A stretch of 11,148 nt of DNA from an uncultured Collinsella sp. (lineage in GTDB: Bacteria > Actinomycetota > Coriobacteriia > Coriobacteriales > Coriobacteriaceae), in NCBI GenBank assembly GCA_905198825.1, contig CAJKEF010000020.1, forward strand, positions 1 through 11,148, given 5' to 3'. This document shows positions 1-8,470 of this stretch, in pieces. Positions within the stretch are counted from its first letter, which is position 1; every line of letters starts with the position of its first letter. The position numbers and the translations under genes are program-made. A model generated the notes under the pieces. That model was not told the origin of the DNA. It saw only the letters and a list, made by a program, of their open reading frames with translations, and searched no databases.

Positions 1-1
1 C

Positions 2-139
2 CCCGCCACCCTGGGCGGCAACTGGACCTGGCGCATGCTCGATGGTGCCATCACCCGCGAGCTCGAGCACAAACTCACCGACTGGACCGAGACCTACTTC
101 CGCATCCCGTCGGAAGCCGAAATCGAGCTTCCTCAATAG
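2..139 (+). CDS. malQ: C-terminal end of a probable 4-alpha-glucanotransferase (5' part outside window)
   Basis: An open frame enters from the left edge and ends at TAG 137-139, giving 45 residues. The visible tail contains GGNWTWRMLDG followed by a charged helix. This resembles the end of GH77 4-alpha-glucanotransferases (amylomaltases), where a Gly-Asn-Trp-x-Trp-Arg segment lies near the C-terminus. Such enzymes transfer maltosyl or longer glucan segments between maltodextrins in the cytoplasm and release glucose. The complete phosphorylase gene downstream on the same strand fits, because malQ and a maltodextrin phosphorylase often sit together and act in sequence. The catalytic residues lie outside the window, so the name depends on this short tail and on context. 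Confidence 0.65.
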   Translation, partial: PATLGGNWTWRMLDGAITRELEHKLTDWTETYFRIPSEAEIELPQ

Positions 140-187
140 GAGCTACCGCGCCCGACCCCTCCCCACCGTGCGGACGCGCTTGCTTTT

Positions 188-227
188 CCCGCGCGAGGCC
201 ACCCCAATCCCCTCGCGCGGGCTTCTT
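188..227 (+). terminator. Hairpin after the malQ-like gene, possible terminator
   Basis: An 11-bp perfect GC-rich stem (CCCGCGCGAGG at 188-198 pairing with 211-221) encloses a 12-nt loop and is followed by CTTCTTAT. The downstream run is only moderately T-rich, so termination may be partial and glgP may still be read from upstream. It lies 46 bp before the glgP start. I see no convincing promoter between the hairpin and glgP. Confidence 0.5.
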
Positions 228-257
228 ATGAATTGCAGACATGAAACAACCCATCAC

Positions 258-262
258 AGGAG
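258..262 (+). promoter_or_regulatory. Ribosome binding site deciding the glgP start
   Basis: AGGAG sits 5 nt before the ATG at 268. The frame is also open from an ATG at 241, but no Shine-Dalgarno sequence precedes that codon, and the AGGAG would then lie inside the gene. This favours the start at 268. Confidence 0.85.
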
Positions 263-267
263 AAAAC

Positions 268-2535
<2,268 letters not shown>

Positions 2536-2563
2536 TTTCACTTCCCTTACCCATCCTCTTGAG

Positions 2564-2596
2564 AAACGGAGTCGTGGCGACACGGCTCCGTTTTTT
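2564..2596 (+). terminator. Rho-independent terminator of glgP
   Basis: An 11-bp stem (2566-2576 with 2581-2591) contains a single G-T wobble. It is capped by a GCGA tetraloop of the stable GNRA type and followed by a run of six T. It lies 30 bp after the glgP stop and should end the malQ-glgP transcript. Confidence 0.9.
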
Positions 2597-2636
2597 GTGC
2601 CCGCACGTTACCCTGCAACCCGACTCGACCGAAGAA

Positions 2637-2691
2637 TCTCGATCTGTAACAGCTACTCGGTAAAAACGGCCCCAGCTGTTACAGATTGAGA
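2637..2691. repeat. Long inverted repeat, copy 1 of a tandem pair
   Basis: An 18-bp dyad (TCTCGATCTGTAACAGCT at 2637-2654 against 2674-2691) with one G-T pair surrounds a 19-nt centre. The left arm is preceded by AA and the right arm followed by CA. A second copy with nearly the same outer arms starts 81 bp further on. Neither copy has a T-run or overlaps a gene, and both lie after the glgP terminator. The element looks like a REP- or small MITE-type dispersed palindrome, but its identity is unknown to me. Confidence 0.8.
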
Positions 2692-2717
2692 CATACCGGC
2701 CCCTCCCCTTGGGTCTA

Positions 2718-2772
2718 TCTCGATCTGTAACACCTAGCGTCCGAAATCGGCCCTACCCGTTACAGATCGAGA
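2718..2772. repeat. Long inverted repeat, copy 2 of a tandem pair
   Basis: A perfect 14-bp dyad (TCTCGATCTGTAAC at 2718-2731 against 2759-2772) surrounds a 27-nt centre. The outer arms match copy 1 (2637-2691) almost exactly, and both copies are 55 bp long. The centres differ except for a GGCCC core and an A-rich stretch before it (taaaaacGGCCC against gaaatcGGCCC). Within the copy 2 centre, CCGAAATCGG can form a small extra hairpin. Conserved arms with diverged centres suggest that selection or recognition acts on the arms. Confidence 0.8.
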
Positions 2773-2800
2773 CAAGCGACCGGCCAGACAATCCCAACAC

Positions 2801-2844
2801 AAAGAAAGGCTCCCCTCTCGCCCAGCGGACGGGAGGGGAGCCTT
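2801..2844 (-). terminator. Rho-independent terminator of the ABC importer operon
   Basis: Read on the minus strand, a stem of about 15 bp (2806-2820 with 2830-2844; one wobble) rich in GGCTCCCCTC is followed by TCTTTGTG. It lies about 70 bp beyond the ATPase stop. A second, weaker dyad sits directly after the stop codon (2895-2913, GGCC arms) and is followed by CTCCTTTT. Between the two, at 2845-2894, I see nothing else. The main hairpin also has A-rich sequence on its other side, but glgP already has its own terminator. Confidence 0.8.
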
Positions 2845-2912
2845 ATATGTGACCACGGCAAAAGGATGGCAAAGCCGCAGTCGCCCAAAAGGAGGGCCTG
2901 ATTGGATCGGGC

Positions 2913-4112
2913 CTAGATAAGGTTCTTGCCAGACACCTTATCGAAGAGATGGGTCGCGTTCTTCTCGAACTTGAACCAAATGGGGTCGCCCGCCTTGAGC
3001 GCACCCTTGGCCTCGAGATCGACGACGGGGATGATCAGGACAAACTGGCCGTCGGGAGACATCACGTGAACGTGCTCGGTCGAACCCATGAGCTCGGTGA
3101 CCTCGATGGTGCCCTGAAGCGCACCCTCCTCGCCCTTTTCGGCAAGCAGAATCTGCTCGGGACGTACGCCGGCCGTGATCTCCTTCACGTCGCCGCCGTC
3201 CCAATTAAGGGCGAGCTGAGCGCAGGTCTCGGGGGCCAGCGCGACATTCATGTCGTCGGTCTTGACGGTAAAGCCGTCGCCCGAGCGCACCAGCTGGGCA
3301 TCGAAGAAGTTCATCTGCGGCACGCCGATAAAGCCGGCAACGAAGATGTTCGCGGGATGGTTGAAGACCTCCTGCGGGGTGGCGATCTGCTGGACGACGC
3401 CGTCCTTCATGACCACAATGCGATCGCCGAGGGTCATGGCCTCGGTCTGGTCGTGGGTGACGTAGATGAACGTGCCCTTGATCTCGTGGCGCAGCTTGAT
3501 GAGCTCGGCACGCATCTGGTTACGCAGCTTGGCGTCCAGGTTGGACAGCGGCTCGTCCATCAGGAAGACCTTAGGATCACGCACGATGGCGCGGCCGATA
3601 GCGACACGCTGACGCTGGCCGCCCGAAAGCGCCTTGGGCTTACGGTCGAGGTACTCGGTGATACCCAAGATCTCGGCAGCGGAGCGAACCTTACGGTCGA
3701 TCTCGTCCTTGGGGACCTTCTTGAGCTCAAGCGTAAACGCCATGTTCTCGTACACCGTCATGTTGGGGTACAGAGCGTAGCTCTGGAACACCATGGCGAT
3801 GTCGCGGTCCTTGGGCGCCACGTCGTTGACGCGCTTGCCGTCGATGAGCACATCGCCCGAGGTAATGTCCTCCAGGCCGGCAACCATGCGCATCGTCGTG
3901 GACTTACCGCAGCCAGAGGGACCAACGAGAACGACGAACTCCTGGTCGTGAACGGTGAGGTTGAAGTCCTCTACAGCGAGCACGCCATCCTCGGTAACCT
4001 TAAGGTTATGCTTCTTCTCCTCGGTCTTCTTCTTTTTGCCAAAAAAGCCCTTCTTTTTGGACTCGGTGTTGGGATACACCTTCTGAACATGTTTGAGAAC
4101 GATCTCGGCCAT
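2913..4112 (-). CDS. ABC sugar importer ATPase, MalK/UgpC/MsmX type
   Basis: A 399-residue ATP-hydrolysing subunit that would sit on the cytoplasmic face of the importer and power it through the two permeases encoded just upstream. Walker A GPSGCGKST is at 64-72, the Q-loop at Q110, signature LSGGQ at 162-166, Walker B VFLMDEP at 182-188, D-loop SNLDAK at 190-195 and the switch histidine at H220. From about 240 onward is the regulatory OB/TOBE region typical of the MalK group. Residues 17-36 form a lysine-rich insertion between the first strand and the segment GVLAVEDFNL, absent from E. coli MalK. The start has AAAGG upstream and a 68-bp gap from the preceding permease. Substrate follows the partner proteins; MsmX-type ATPases can serve several importers. 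Confidence 0.93.
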   Translation of the reverse strand: MAEIVLKHVQKVYPNTESKKKGFFGKKKKTEEKKHNLKVTEDGVLAVEDFNLTVHDQEFVVLVGPSGCGKSTTMRMVAGLEDITSGDVLIDGKRVNDVAPKDRDIAMVFQSYALYPNMTVYENMAFTLELKKVPKDEIDRKVRSAAEILGITEYLDRKPKALSGGQRQRVAIGRAIVRDPKVFLMDEPLSNLDAKLRNQMRAELIKLRHEIKGTFIYVTHDQTEAMTLGDRIVVMKDGVVQQIATPQEVFNHPANIFVAGFIGVPQMNFFDAQLVRSGDGFTVKTDDMNVALAPETCAQLALNWDGGDVKEITAGVRPEQILLAEKGEEGALQGTIEVTELMGSTEHVHVMSPDGQFVLIIPVVDLEAKGALKAGDPIWFKFEKNATHLFDKVSGKNLI

Positions 4113-4129
4113 GTCTTTACCTTTCGATG

Positions 4130-4156
4130 TGCGGCGCCGCGCTGAGGGGCGCCGCA
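4130..4156 (-). other. Hairpin in the permease-ATPase intergenic gap
   Basis: A 9-bp perfect GC-only stem apart from one terminal A-T pair (4130-4138 with 4148-4156) encloses a 9-nt loop. It lies between the MalG-type stop and the ATPase ribosome binding site. No T-run follows on the minus strand, so it is more likely an mRNA processing or stability element, or a modest attenuator, than a terminator. Confidence 0.6.
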
Positions 4157-4180
4157 GAAACTTGCAAAACAGTTACGGCA

Positions 4181-5020
4181 TCAGCCCTTGACGGCACCTG
4201 CCACCACGCCGTCGATGATGTACTTCTGGCAGAGGATGTACATGATGACGATGGGGATAACGACCATCATGATGCAGGCCATCATGGGGCCGAGCTCGAC
4301 GTGGCCATAGCCGCCGCGGAAGTACTGGATCAAGATAGGAATGGTCCTGTACTTGGTGGAGTCGAGGGTGAGGTAGGGCAGCAGGTAGTCGTTCCAGACC
4401 CACATGGTCTCGAGAATGCCGACCGAAAGATAGGTGGGCTTCATGATGGGAAGGACGATTTTAAAGAACACCTGGACCGGGTTGCAGCCATCAATCATGG
4501 CCGCCTCTTCGATCTCGAGCGGGATGTTCTTTACAAAGCCGGCGAACATAAAGACCGCCAGGCCCGCGCCAAAGCCAAGGTAGATAAAGCAGATGTTGAA
4601 CGGCGTGTTGAAGCCGATGCGGTCCGCCAAATTGGACAGCGTGAACATGAGCATCTGGAAGGGCACGACCATCGAGAACACGAACAGGTAATAGAAGAAG
4701 TTCGAAATCTTGCTGTTGACGCGCACTACGTACCAAGCGCACATGGAGCAGCACACCAAAATCAGAACGACCGACGTGACCGTGATGATGAGCGAGTACA
4801 TAAACGCCGAGGCAAAGCCCTGCTCGTTAAGAGCGTGCACGTAGTTTGCGAGACCGTTGAACGTCTCGGGCGTGAGCAAATCGAATGCCGTGGTGGTGCT
4901 GATTGCAGTTCCCTTTTTAAAGGAATTGAGCGCAATCATGAACACGGGGTAGATCCACGCGAGCGACAGGATCGTAAAGAAGATCGAGAGCGCGCGGTTG
5001 ATAACCTTATCGCGTTTCAT
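4181..5020 (-). CDS. ABC sugar importer permease, MalG type
   Basis: A 279-residue inner-membrane protein with about six hydrophobic segments (roughly 11-31, 74-97, 108-128, 140-162, 198-218 and 245-265). The cytoplasmic EAA coupling loop, read as EEAAMIDG at 171-178 and followed by PVQVFFKIVLP, is the docking site for the ATPase. The C-terminal GVVAGAVKG is characteristic of MalG-type carbohydrate permeases. The start ATG shares its A with the stop of the upstream permease (TAATG), which indicates translational coupling. A strong AAGGAGG lies 10 nt before it. It should pair with the MalF-type subunit to form the channel. Length is normal for the family. The exact sugar cannot be read from this sequence. 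Confidence 0.93.
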   Translation of the reverse strand: MKRDKVINRALSIFFTILSLAWIYPVFMIALNSFKKGTAISTTTAFDLLTPETFNGLANYVHALNEQGFASAFMYSLIITVTSVVLILVCCSMCAWYVVRVNSKISNFFYYLFVFSMVVPFQMLMFTLSNLADRIGFNTPFNICFIYLGFGAGLAVFMFAGFVKNIPLEIEEAAMIDGCNPVQVFFKIVLPIMKPTYLSVGILETMWVWNDYLLPYLTLDSTKYRTIPILIQYFRGGYGHVELGPMMACIMMVVIPIVIMYILCQKYIIDGVVAGAVKG

Positions 5021-5874
5021 TACTGCTGCACCTCCTTGGACCTCGTGGCCTTAAGCTGGATCATAGAAATAGCGACGACCAGGATGCAGAAGATGACTGC
5101 CTTGGCCTGGCCAATGCCCTGCCATGCGATGCCGGCACGTGAGTAGAACGTGTTGTAGATGTTCAGGGCGAGCATCTCGGTGGAGTGCGCGGGAGCGCCG
5201 CCGGTAAGGGCGAGGTTCTGGTCGAACAGCTTAAAGCCGTTGGTGATGGACAGGAACAGGCAGATGGTGATGGTCGGCATCAGGTTAGGGATCTTAACCT
5301 TCCAAAACGTCTGCCATGCCGTGGCACCGTCGACCTTGGCAGCCTCGATGTAGTCGGACGGAATGGACTGCAGACCGGCGATGTAGATGATCATCATGTA
5401 GCCGACCTGCTGCCACAGGGTCAGGATGATAAGGCCCCAAAAGCCAGCAGCAGAGTTAAGTGCGATGAGCTGGGCGCCCACGTTGGAAAGCAGGCAGTTG
5501 ATCAGAATCTGCCAAATGTAGCCCAGCACGATGCCACCGATCAGGTTAGGCATAAAGAAGATCGTACGGAAGATGTTGGTGCCCTTGAGCGCTTTGCGGG
5601 TGAGCGCCTGCGCAATGGCGAGGGCGATCACGTTGATGAGCACCGTCGACAGGAAGGCAAACGCCACCGTAAAGAAGAACGACGTGGAGAACTGTGGATC
5701 GGACAGTGCGCGCACGTAGTTCTCGATACCGACAAAGTGCGCATTGTTGATGGTAATAAACTGGCAGAACGAGAGATAGAAGCCCTGGATAAAGGGGATC
5801 ACGAACCCGATCATAAACGCCAGGCACGTGGGCAGCATAAAGAGCGGCCACCAGCGCTTGAGTGCTTTGCCCAT
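5020..5874 (-). CDS. ABC sugar importer permease, MalF type (short form)
   Basis: A 284-residue integral membrane protein starting MGKALKRWWPLFMLP, with hydrophobic stretches at about 10-34, 65-90, 103-128, 144-168, 198-215 and 257-275. The EAA loop IEAAKVDG at 176-183, followed by WKVKIPNLMP, is the ATPase contact. It resembles the short Gram-positive MalF/MsmF permeases and lacks the large periplasmic insert of E. coli MalF (514 residues). The ribosome binding site AAGGACC lies just before the ATG. It is separated from the binding-protein gene by 87 bp containing a strong hairpin, and overlaps the MalG-type gene by one base. The two permeases should form a heterodimer. Confidence 0.93.
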   Translation of the reverse strand: MGKALKRWWPLFMLPTCLAFMIGFVIPFIQGFYLSFCQFITINNAHFVGIENYVRALSDPQFSTSFFFTVAFAFLSTVLINVIALAIAQALTRKALKGTNIFRTIFFMPNLIGGIVLGYIWQILINCLLSNVGAQLIALNSAAGFWGLIILTLWQQVGYMMIIYIAGLQSIPSDYIEAAKVDGATAWQTFWKVKIPNLMPTITICLFLSITNGFKLFDQNLALTGGAPAHSTEMLALNIYNTFYSRAGIAWQGIGQAKAVIFCILVVAISMIQLKATRSKEVQQ

Positions 5875-5894
5875 AATAGGGTCCTTTCAATATG

Positions 5895-5930
5895 CAGGGG
5901 GCGGGCAAACCTACGTCTGCCCGCCCCCTG
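5895..5930 (-). other. Strong hairpin between binding-protein and permease genes
   Basis: A perfect 13-bp GC-rich stem (CAGGGGGCGGGCA at 5895-5907 with 5918-5930) has a 10-nt loop. On the minus strand it starts 32 bp after the binding-protein stop. It is followed by CATATTG and the permease ribosome binding site, with no T-run. The position matches known stem-loops between malE and malF in other bacteria, which protect the upstream mRNA from 3' decay so that the binding protein is made in excess. I infer the same role here. Confidence 0.75.
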
Positions 5931-5961
5931 TCGCTAATCAGATAGCTTGGGCAGCAACTAC

Positions 5962-7278
5962 TTACTCGGAAGCAGCCTTCTCGGTCTTCCAGCCATCAAC
6001 GAAGGCGTTCTTGACGCCGTCCCACTTGGTGTTGTCGGCAGCATAGGCAATCAGAGCCTGCTTGAGGTTCTTCTTCCACTCCTCAGAGGGGATGTAGACG
6101 AAGTCCCAAGCGACGGTCTTCTTGCCGTCCTTGGCCATGGCAACGGCCTGCTGCGAGAAGACGTTGGTGGTCTCCTTGGCGCTCTTGAACGGAGCGGTCA
6201 GGCCCATCTTGTCGGCGATGATGCTGGTCGGGGTGTCAGCGGTGACGCACCAGTACATGAAGTCCTCGGTGGCCTTCTGAGCATCCTCGGAAGCCTGGGA
6301 GCTCACGCACCAGTAGTTCTCGCCGCCGGAGCACAGGCCCTGGTTCTCCTCGCCGTCAACGCCGATGTAAATCGGCAGCATGCCGAGCTGGTCGTCGGTC
6401 ATACCGGCCTTGGTGAGGTCAGCGTATGCCCAAGAGCCGTTCTGATAGAAGACGGCCTTGCCGGTTGCGAACTCGTTGGTGGCGTCGTCGCCGGTCTTGG
6501 AGGCAAGCTGCGAAGGATCGCAGGTGGAGTCGGTGATGTACAGGTCGAAAATCTGCTTGAAGTTGTCGAGATACTCGCCCTTGATCTCGTCGTCCTCCTG
6601 GTTGTGCTCCTTCTCGAACTCGTAGTAGAGCGGGAGGTTGGCGAGGTGGGTGGTGTAGCGCCAGCTGGAGGAGTCATCCATGCCGGCAGAAGTGAAGGCG
6701 CCCTCAATGCCAAGCTCGTCCTTGCGGGCCTGAATGTCGTCAGCGCAAGCCTTCAGCTTGTCGAAGGAGTTGATGTCCTCGGCCTTGTAGCCAGCCTTCT
6801 CGAGCAGCTGCTTGTTGTAGATGATGCCGTAGCTCTCCTGGACCCAGTCGATACCCAGATCCTTGCCATCGGACTGCAGAGCCAGGGAGTCGTCAATGAG
6901 CTCACCGCGGAGCTTGGTATCGGACAGGTCGGCGCAGTAGTCCTTCCAGTTCTTAAGACCGGTGGGGCCGTTGACCTGGAACAGGGTCGGAGCGGAGCTC
7001 TTGGACATCTCGGACTTGAGCTTCTCCTCGTAGGTGTTGGAGGCGGCGGTCACGATTTTGACCTCGACGCCCTTCTCCTTCTTATAGGCCTTGGCGATCT
7101 CCTTCCACTCCTTGTCGACCTCGGGCTTGAATTGGAGGAAGTAGACCTCGGCAGCGTCACCAGAAGCAGAGGAGCCGGAACCGGCGGAGCCACCGCAGCC
7201 CACGAGACCCAGACCAAGAACCGCAGCCGCGGAACCAGCAAAGCCCAGGAACTGCCTTCTGCTCATTTCGTTCTTCAT
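5962..7278 (-). CDS. Sugar-binding lipoprotein of the ABC importer
   Basis: A 438-residue extracytoplasmic solute-binding protein that would capture the sugar and deliver it to the permeases. The N-terminus carries SRRQFLG at 6-12, a twin-arginine motif, then a hydrophobic stretch and the lipobox LVGC at 25-28, so C28 should be lipidated. A Gly/Ser linker follows, and the mature domain begins near AEVYFLQFKPEVDKEW. The rest is a typical family 1 sugar-binding fold, including APTLFQVNG and GKAVFYQNGSWAY. An upstream in-frame ATG at 7296 overlaps the Shine-Dalgarno AAAGGGTGG, which lies 6 nt before the ATG at 7278, so 7278 is preferred. It is the first gene of the operon. Maltodextrin is the likely ligand from context; other oligosaccharides are possible. 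Confidence 0.9.
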   Translation of the reverse strand: MKNEMSRRQFLGFAGSAAAVLGLGLVGCGGSAGSGSSASGDAAEVYFLQFKPEVDKEWKEIAKAYKKEKGVEVKIVTAASNTYEEKLKSEMSKSSAPTLFQVNGPTGLKNWKDYCADLSDTKLRGELIDDSLALQSDGKDLGIDWVQESYGIIYNKQLLEKAGYKAEDINSFDKLKACADDIQARKDELGIEGAFTSAGMDDSSSWRYTTHLANLPLYYEFEKEHNQEDDEIKGEYLDNFKQIFDLYITDSTCDPSQLASKTGDDATNEFATGKAVFYQNGSWAYADLTKAGMTDDQLGMLPIYIGVDGEENQGLCSGGENYWCVSSQASEDAQKATEDFMYWCVTADTPTSIIADKMGLTAPFKSAKETTNVFSQQAVAMAKDGKKTVAWDFVYIPSEEWKKNLKQALIAYAADNTKWDGVKNAFVDGWKTEKAASE

Positions 7279-7301
7279 TACAATCCACCCTTTCACACCG
7301 T

Positions 7302-7320
7302 GGCGGCACCCTTTGCCGCC
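7302..7320 (-). promoter_or_regulatory. Leader hairpin upstream of the binding-protein ribosome binding site
   Basis: A 7-bp stem (GGCGGCA/TGCCGCC, 7302-7308 with 7314-7320) with a 5-nt loop ends about 10 nt before the Shine-Dalgarno. A second short GC dyad, GGGG against CCCC, lies at 7339-7352. Both sit in the probable 5' untranslated region of the importer mRNA and contain the shared string GGCAAAG on the minus strand. They may stabilise the leader or tune translation. No riboswitch class was recognised. Confidence 0.4.
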
Positions 7321-7386
7321 GCCTTCGGAGATTGGCTCGGGGACTTTGCCCCTTTTGCTGATTTGTACAATACGCTATTTGGCTAG

Positions 7387-7398
7387 TTGTTTGAACAA
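7387..7398. promoter_or_regulatory. Operator-like palindrome TTGTTTGAACAA (site 1)
   Basis: Arms TTGTT and AACAA flank a 2-bp centre. It differs by one central base from the TTGTTTAAAC sites in front of the PTS gene. It lies in the AT-rich region upstream of the binding-protein gene, downstream of the candidate promoter, where a bound repressor could block elongation. Of the four sites it is the only one that breaks the GT-N-TA-N-AC pattern (TG in place of TA). Confidence 0.45.
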
Positions 7399-7445
7399 GT
7401 ATTACTAGAGCGGTAGAAAAACTTCGGTGAACGGTAATATTCAAC

Positions 7446-7474
7446 TTGATACTTGACAAGTTTTGTATAAACAA
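7446..7474 (-). promoter_or_regulatory. Candidate promoter of the ABC importer operon
   Basis: On the minus strand, TTGTTT (7469-7474) and TATCAA (7446-7451) are separated by 17 bp. Each matches its sigma-70 consensus at four of six positions. Transcription would start near 7439 and give a leader of about 160 nt. The operator-like site at 7463-7474 overlaps the -35 element, which would suit repression. The surrounding 7380-7496 is clearly more AT-rich than the genes. Other hexamer pairs in the region are possible. Confidence 0.35.
7463..7474. promoter_or_regulatory. Operator-like palindrome TTGTATAAACAA (site 2)
   Basis: This 12-bp near-palindrome contains GTATAAAC, which fits the GT-N-TA-N-AC operator pattern described for the HutC subfamily of GntR regulators. 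The neighbouring upstream gene encodes such a regulator. It starts 76 bp from site 1 and overlaps the candidate -35 of the importer operon. Just beside it is a third dyad, ACTTGACAAGT at 7451-7461. Confidence 0.5.
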
Positions 7475-7496
7475 TTATTTGTTATCTAATGCAGAG

Positions 7497-7543
7497 AAAA
7501 CGCCCGGTCAAACCGATGCAGCGTCGGTTTGACCGGGCGTTTT
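7497..7543 (-). terminator. Terminator of the GntR-family regulator gene
   Basis: A perfect 20-bp stem (7497-7516 with 7524-7543) starts with AAAA and ends with TTTT, and encloses a 7-nt loop. On the minus strand it lies 46 bp after the regulator stop and ends in TTTTCTCT. The AAAA/TTTT flanks make it able to terminate from either side. It isolates the regulator from the importer operon promoter. Confidence 0.9.
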
Positions 7544-7589
7544 CGTTCGCTTTGAGGGCATGAGTCTCGTCAGGCTGCGAGCTAGCCGG

Positions 7590-8309
7590 CTATCGCTTGG
7601 AATTGACGCGGTAATGGAAGATCTCGGGGTGTGTGCGAGTGTGCGTCACCTCAAACAAGATGCCATCCGAGGTGTACGACTGACTCTCCATGACGGCAAC
7701 GCAGTTGTATTTGCCAAGGTCCAAGTAGCTGCAGTCTTCATCGTTGGCGAGCTCGACACTCACCGTACGACGGCTCGCCATCACTTTGACACCGCGCTTG
7801 TGCTCCAGATAGCCGTAAATAGAATCTGCCGCGATCTCGGGGGTCAGGCCCTTGGCGATCGACGCCAAAAAATAGCCATGGTCCACTTGGCGCGCGTTGC
7901 CGTTGAGGCTTCGGACACGCACTACGCGAATAAGCTCCTCGCCCACCCTAAAGCCCAGGCGACGAGAGAGCTGCTCGGTGCAAATCAAATGTTCAAAGGA
8001 CTTAACGTCCGTCGATGCAACGGCATTGTTGCGTTTTGCAAACTCGCCAAACGACTCAACCTCTTCGAGTGCGCCCAACATGTCGGTTTCGCCCTTAAGC
8101 CAAATAACGCGCACGCCCTTGCCGTGTATGGGCTGCACAAACATCTGATCGGCCAGCATGCGCAAGGCGCGTCGAACGGTATTGCGCGTGCAGCCAAACT
8201 CCGCGGTCAGCTCGGCTTCGGTTGGCAGCATCTCCTGAAACGCATAAGTCCCGTTAATGATGCGCGAACGGATCTCGCGGTAGATTCCTTCGTAAATCGC
8301 TTTTGGCAT
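7590..8309 (-). CDS. GntR/HutC-family transcriptional regulator (UTRA domain)
   Basis: A 239-residue DNA-binding protein with an N-terminal winged helix (about 1-70). The helix-turn-helix is PTEAELTAEFGCTRNTVRRAL at 29-49 and the wing includes HGKGVRV at 62-68. The remainder, about 90-232, matches a UTRA effector-binding domain in size and pattern (LIRVVRVRSLNG, IYGYLEHKRGV, ILFEVTHTRTH). HutC/TreR-type members usually repress sugar uptake genes and are released by a sugar or sugar phosphate. The gene is divergent from the PTS fusion and lies upstream of the ABC operon on the same strand, with matching operator-like sites in both regions. A good ribosome binding site GAGGTG lies 5 nt before the ATG. 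The effector is unknown; an alpha-glucoside phosphate such as maltose- or trehalose-6-phosphate is my guess. Confidence 0.92.
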   Translation of the reverse strand: MPKAIYEGIYREIRSRIINGTYAFQEMLPTEAELTAEFGCTRNTVRRALRMLADQMFVQPIHGKGVRVIWLKGETDMLGALEEVESFGEFAKRNNAVASTDVKSFEHLICTEQLSRRLGFRVGEELIRVVRVRSLNGNARQVDHGYFLASIAKGLTPEIAADSIYGYLEHKRGVKVMASRRTVSVELANDEDCSYLDLGKYNCVAVMESQSYTSDGILFEVTHTRTHPEIFHYRVNSKR

Positions 8310-8361
8310 GACTTCACCTCTAATGAATATGTATGGCTAGGCACGATAGCATTTCTTGAAG

Positions 8362-8371
8362 TTGTTTAAAC
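8362..8371. promoter_or_regulatory. Operator-like site TTGTTTAAAC (site 3)
   Basis: It contains the perfect palindrome GTTTAAAC, which fits GT-N-TA-N-AC. It lies 53 bp upstream of the regulator start and near a weak possible -10 (TATCGT on the minus strand, 8343-8348), so it could serve autoregulation. Directly adjoining it is another palindrome, CCGATTATCGG at 8371-8381. Confidence 0.55.
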
Positions 8372-8385
8372 CGATTATCGGCAAA

Positions 8386-8419
8386 GCGACAGGATTTAAC
8401 CGTTGACGGTTTCTGTCGC
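8386..8419. promoter_or_regulatory. Nested 34-bp dyad in the divergent promoter region
   Basis: Outer arms GCGACAG (8386-8392) and CTGTCGC (8413-8419) enclose inner arms AACCGT (8398-8403) and ACGGTT (8406-8411). Close by, at 8424-8433, is AAACCGGTTT, a perfect palindrome with the central CG common in LacI-family operators. Function is unknown. Candidates are a second regulator's site or a leader hairpin. Confidence 0.45.
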
Positions 8420-8470
8420 GCCCAAACCGGTTTCGCTCAAAACTGCCGGTATGACAATCGTCTGGTCCTC

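Noticed and set aside
241..267. Upstream ATG as start of the phosphorylase
   Set aside because: The ATG at 268 has AGGAG at the right distance, and the extra nine residues do not resemble the family N-terminus.
2636..2773. CRISPR array
   Set aside because: There are only two units, each internally palindromic over 14-18 bp with spacer-like centres inside the dyad, and no regular direct repeats or cas genes.
4130..4156. Terminator splitting the importer operon
   Set aside because: No T-run follows the stem on the minus strand, and the ATPase is a required partner of the permeases just upstream.
7279..7296. Upstream ATG as start of the sugar-binding protein
   Set aside because: It would place the Shine-Dalgarno AAAGGGTGG inside the coding region and has no ribosome binding site of its own.
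5947..7386. Plus-strand frame of 479 codons opposite the binding-protein gene
   Set aside because: A shadow of the lipoprotein gene on the other strand. The translation is Leu/Val/Gly-rich, and the minus-strand reading has a signal peptide, lipobox and ribosome binding site.
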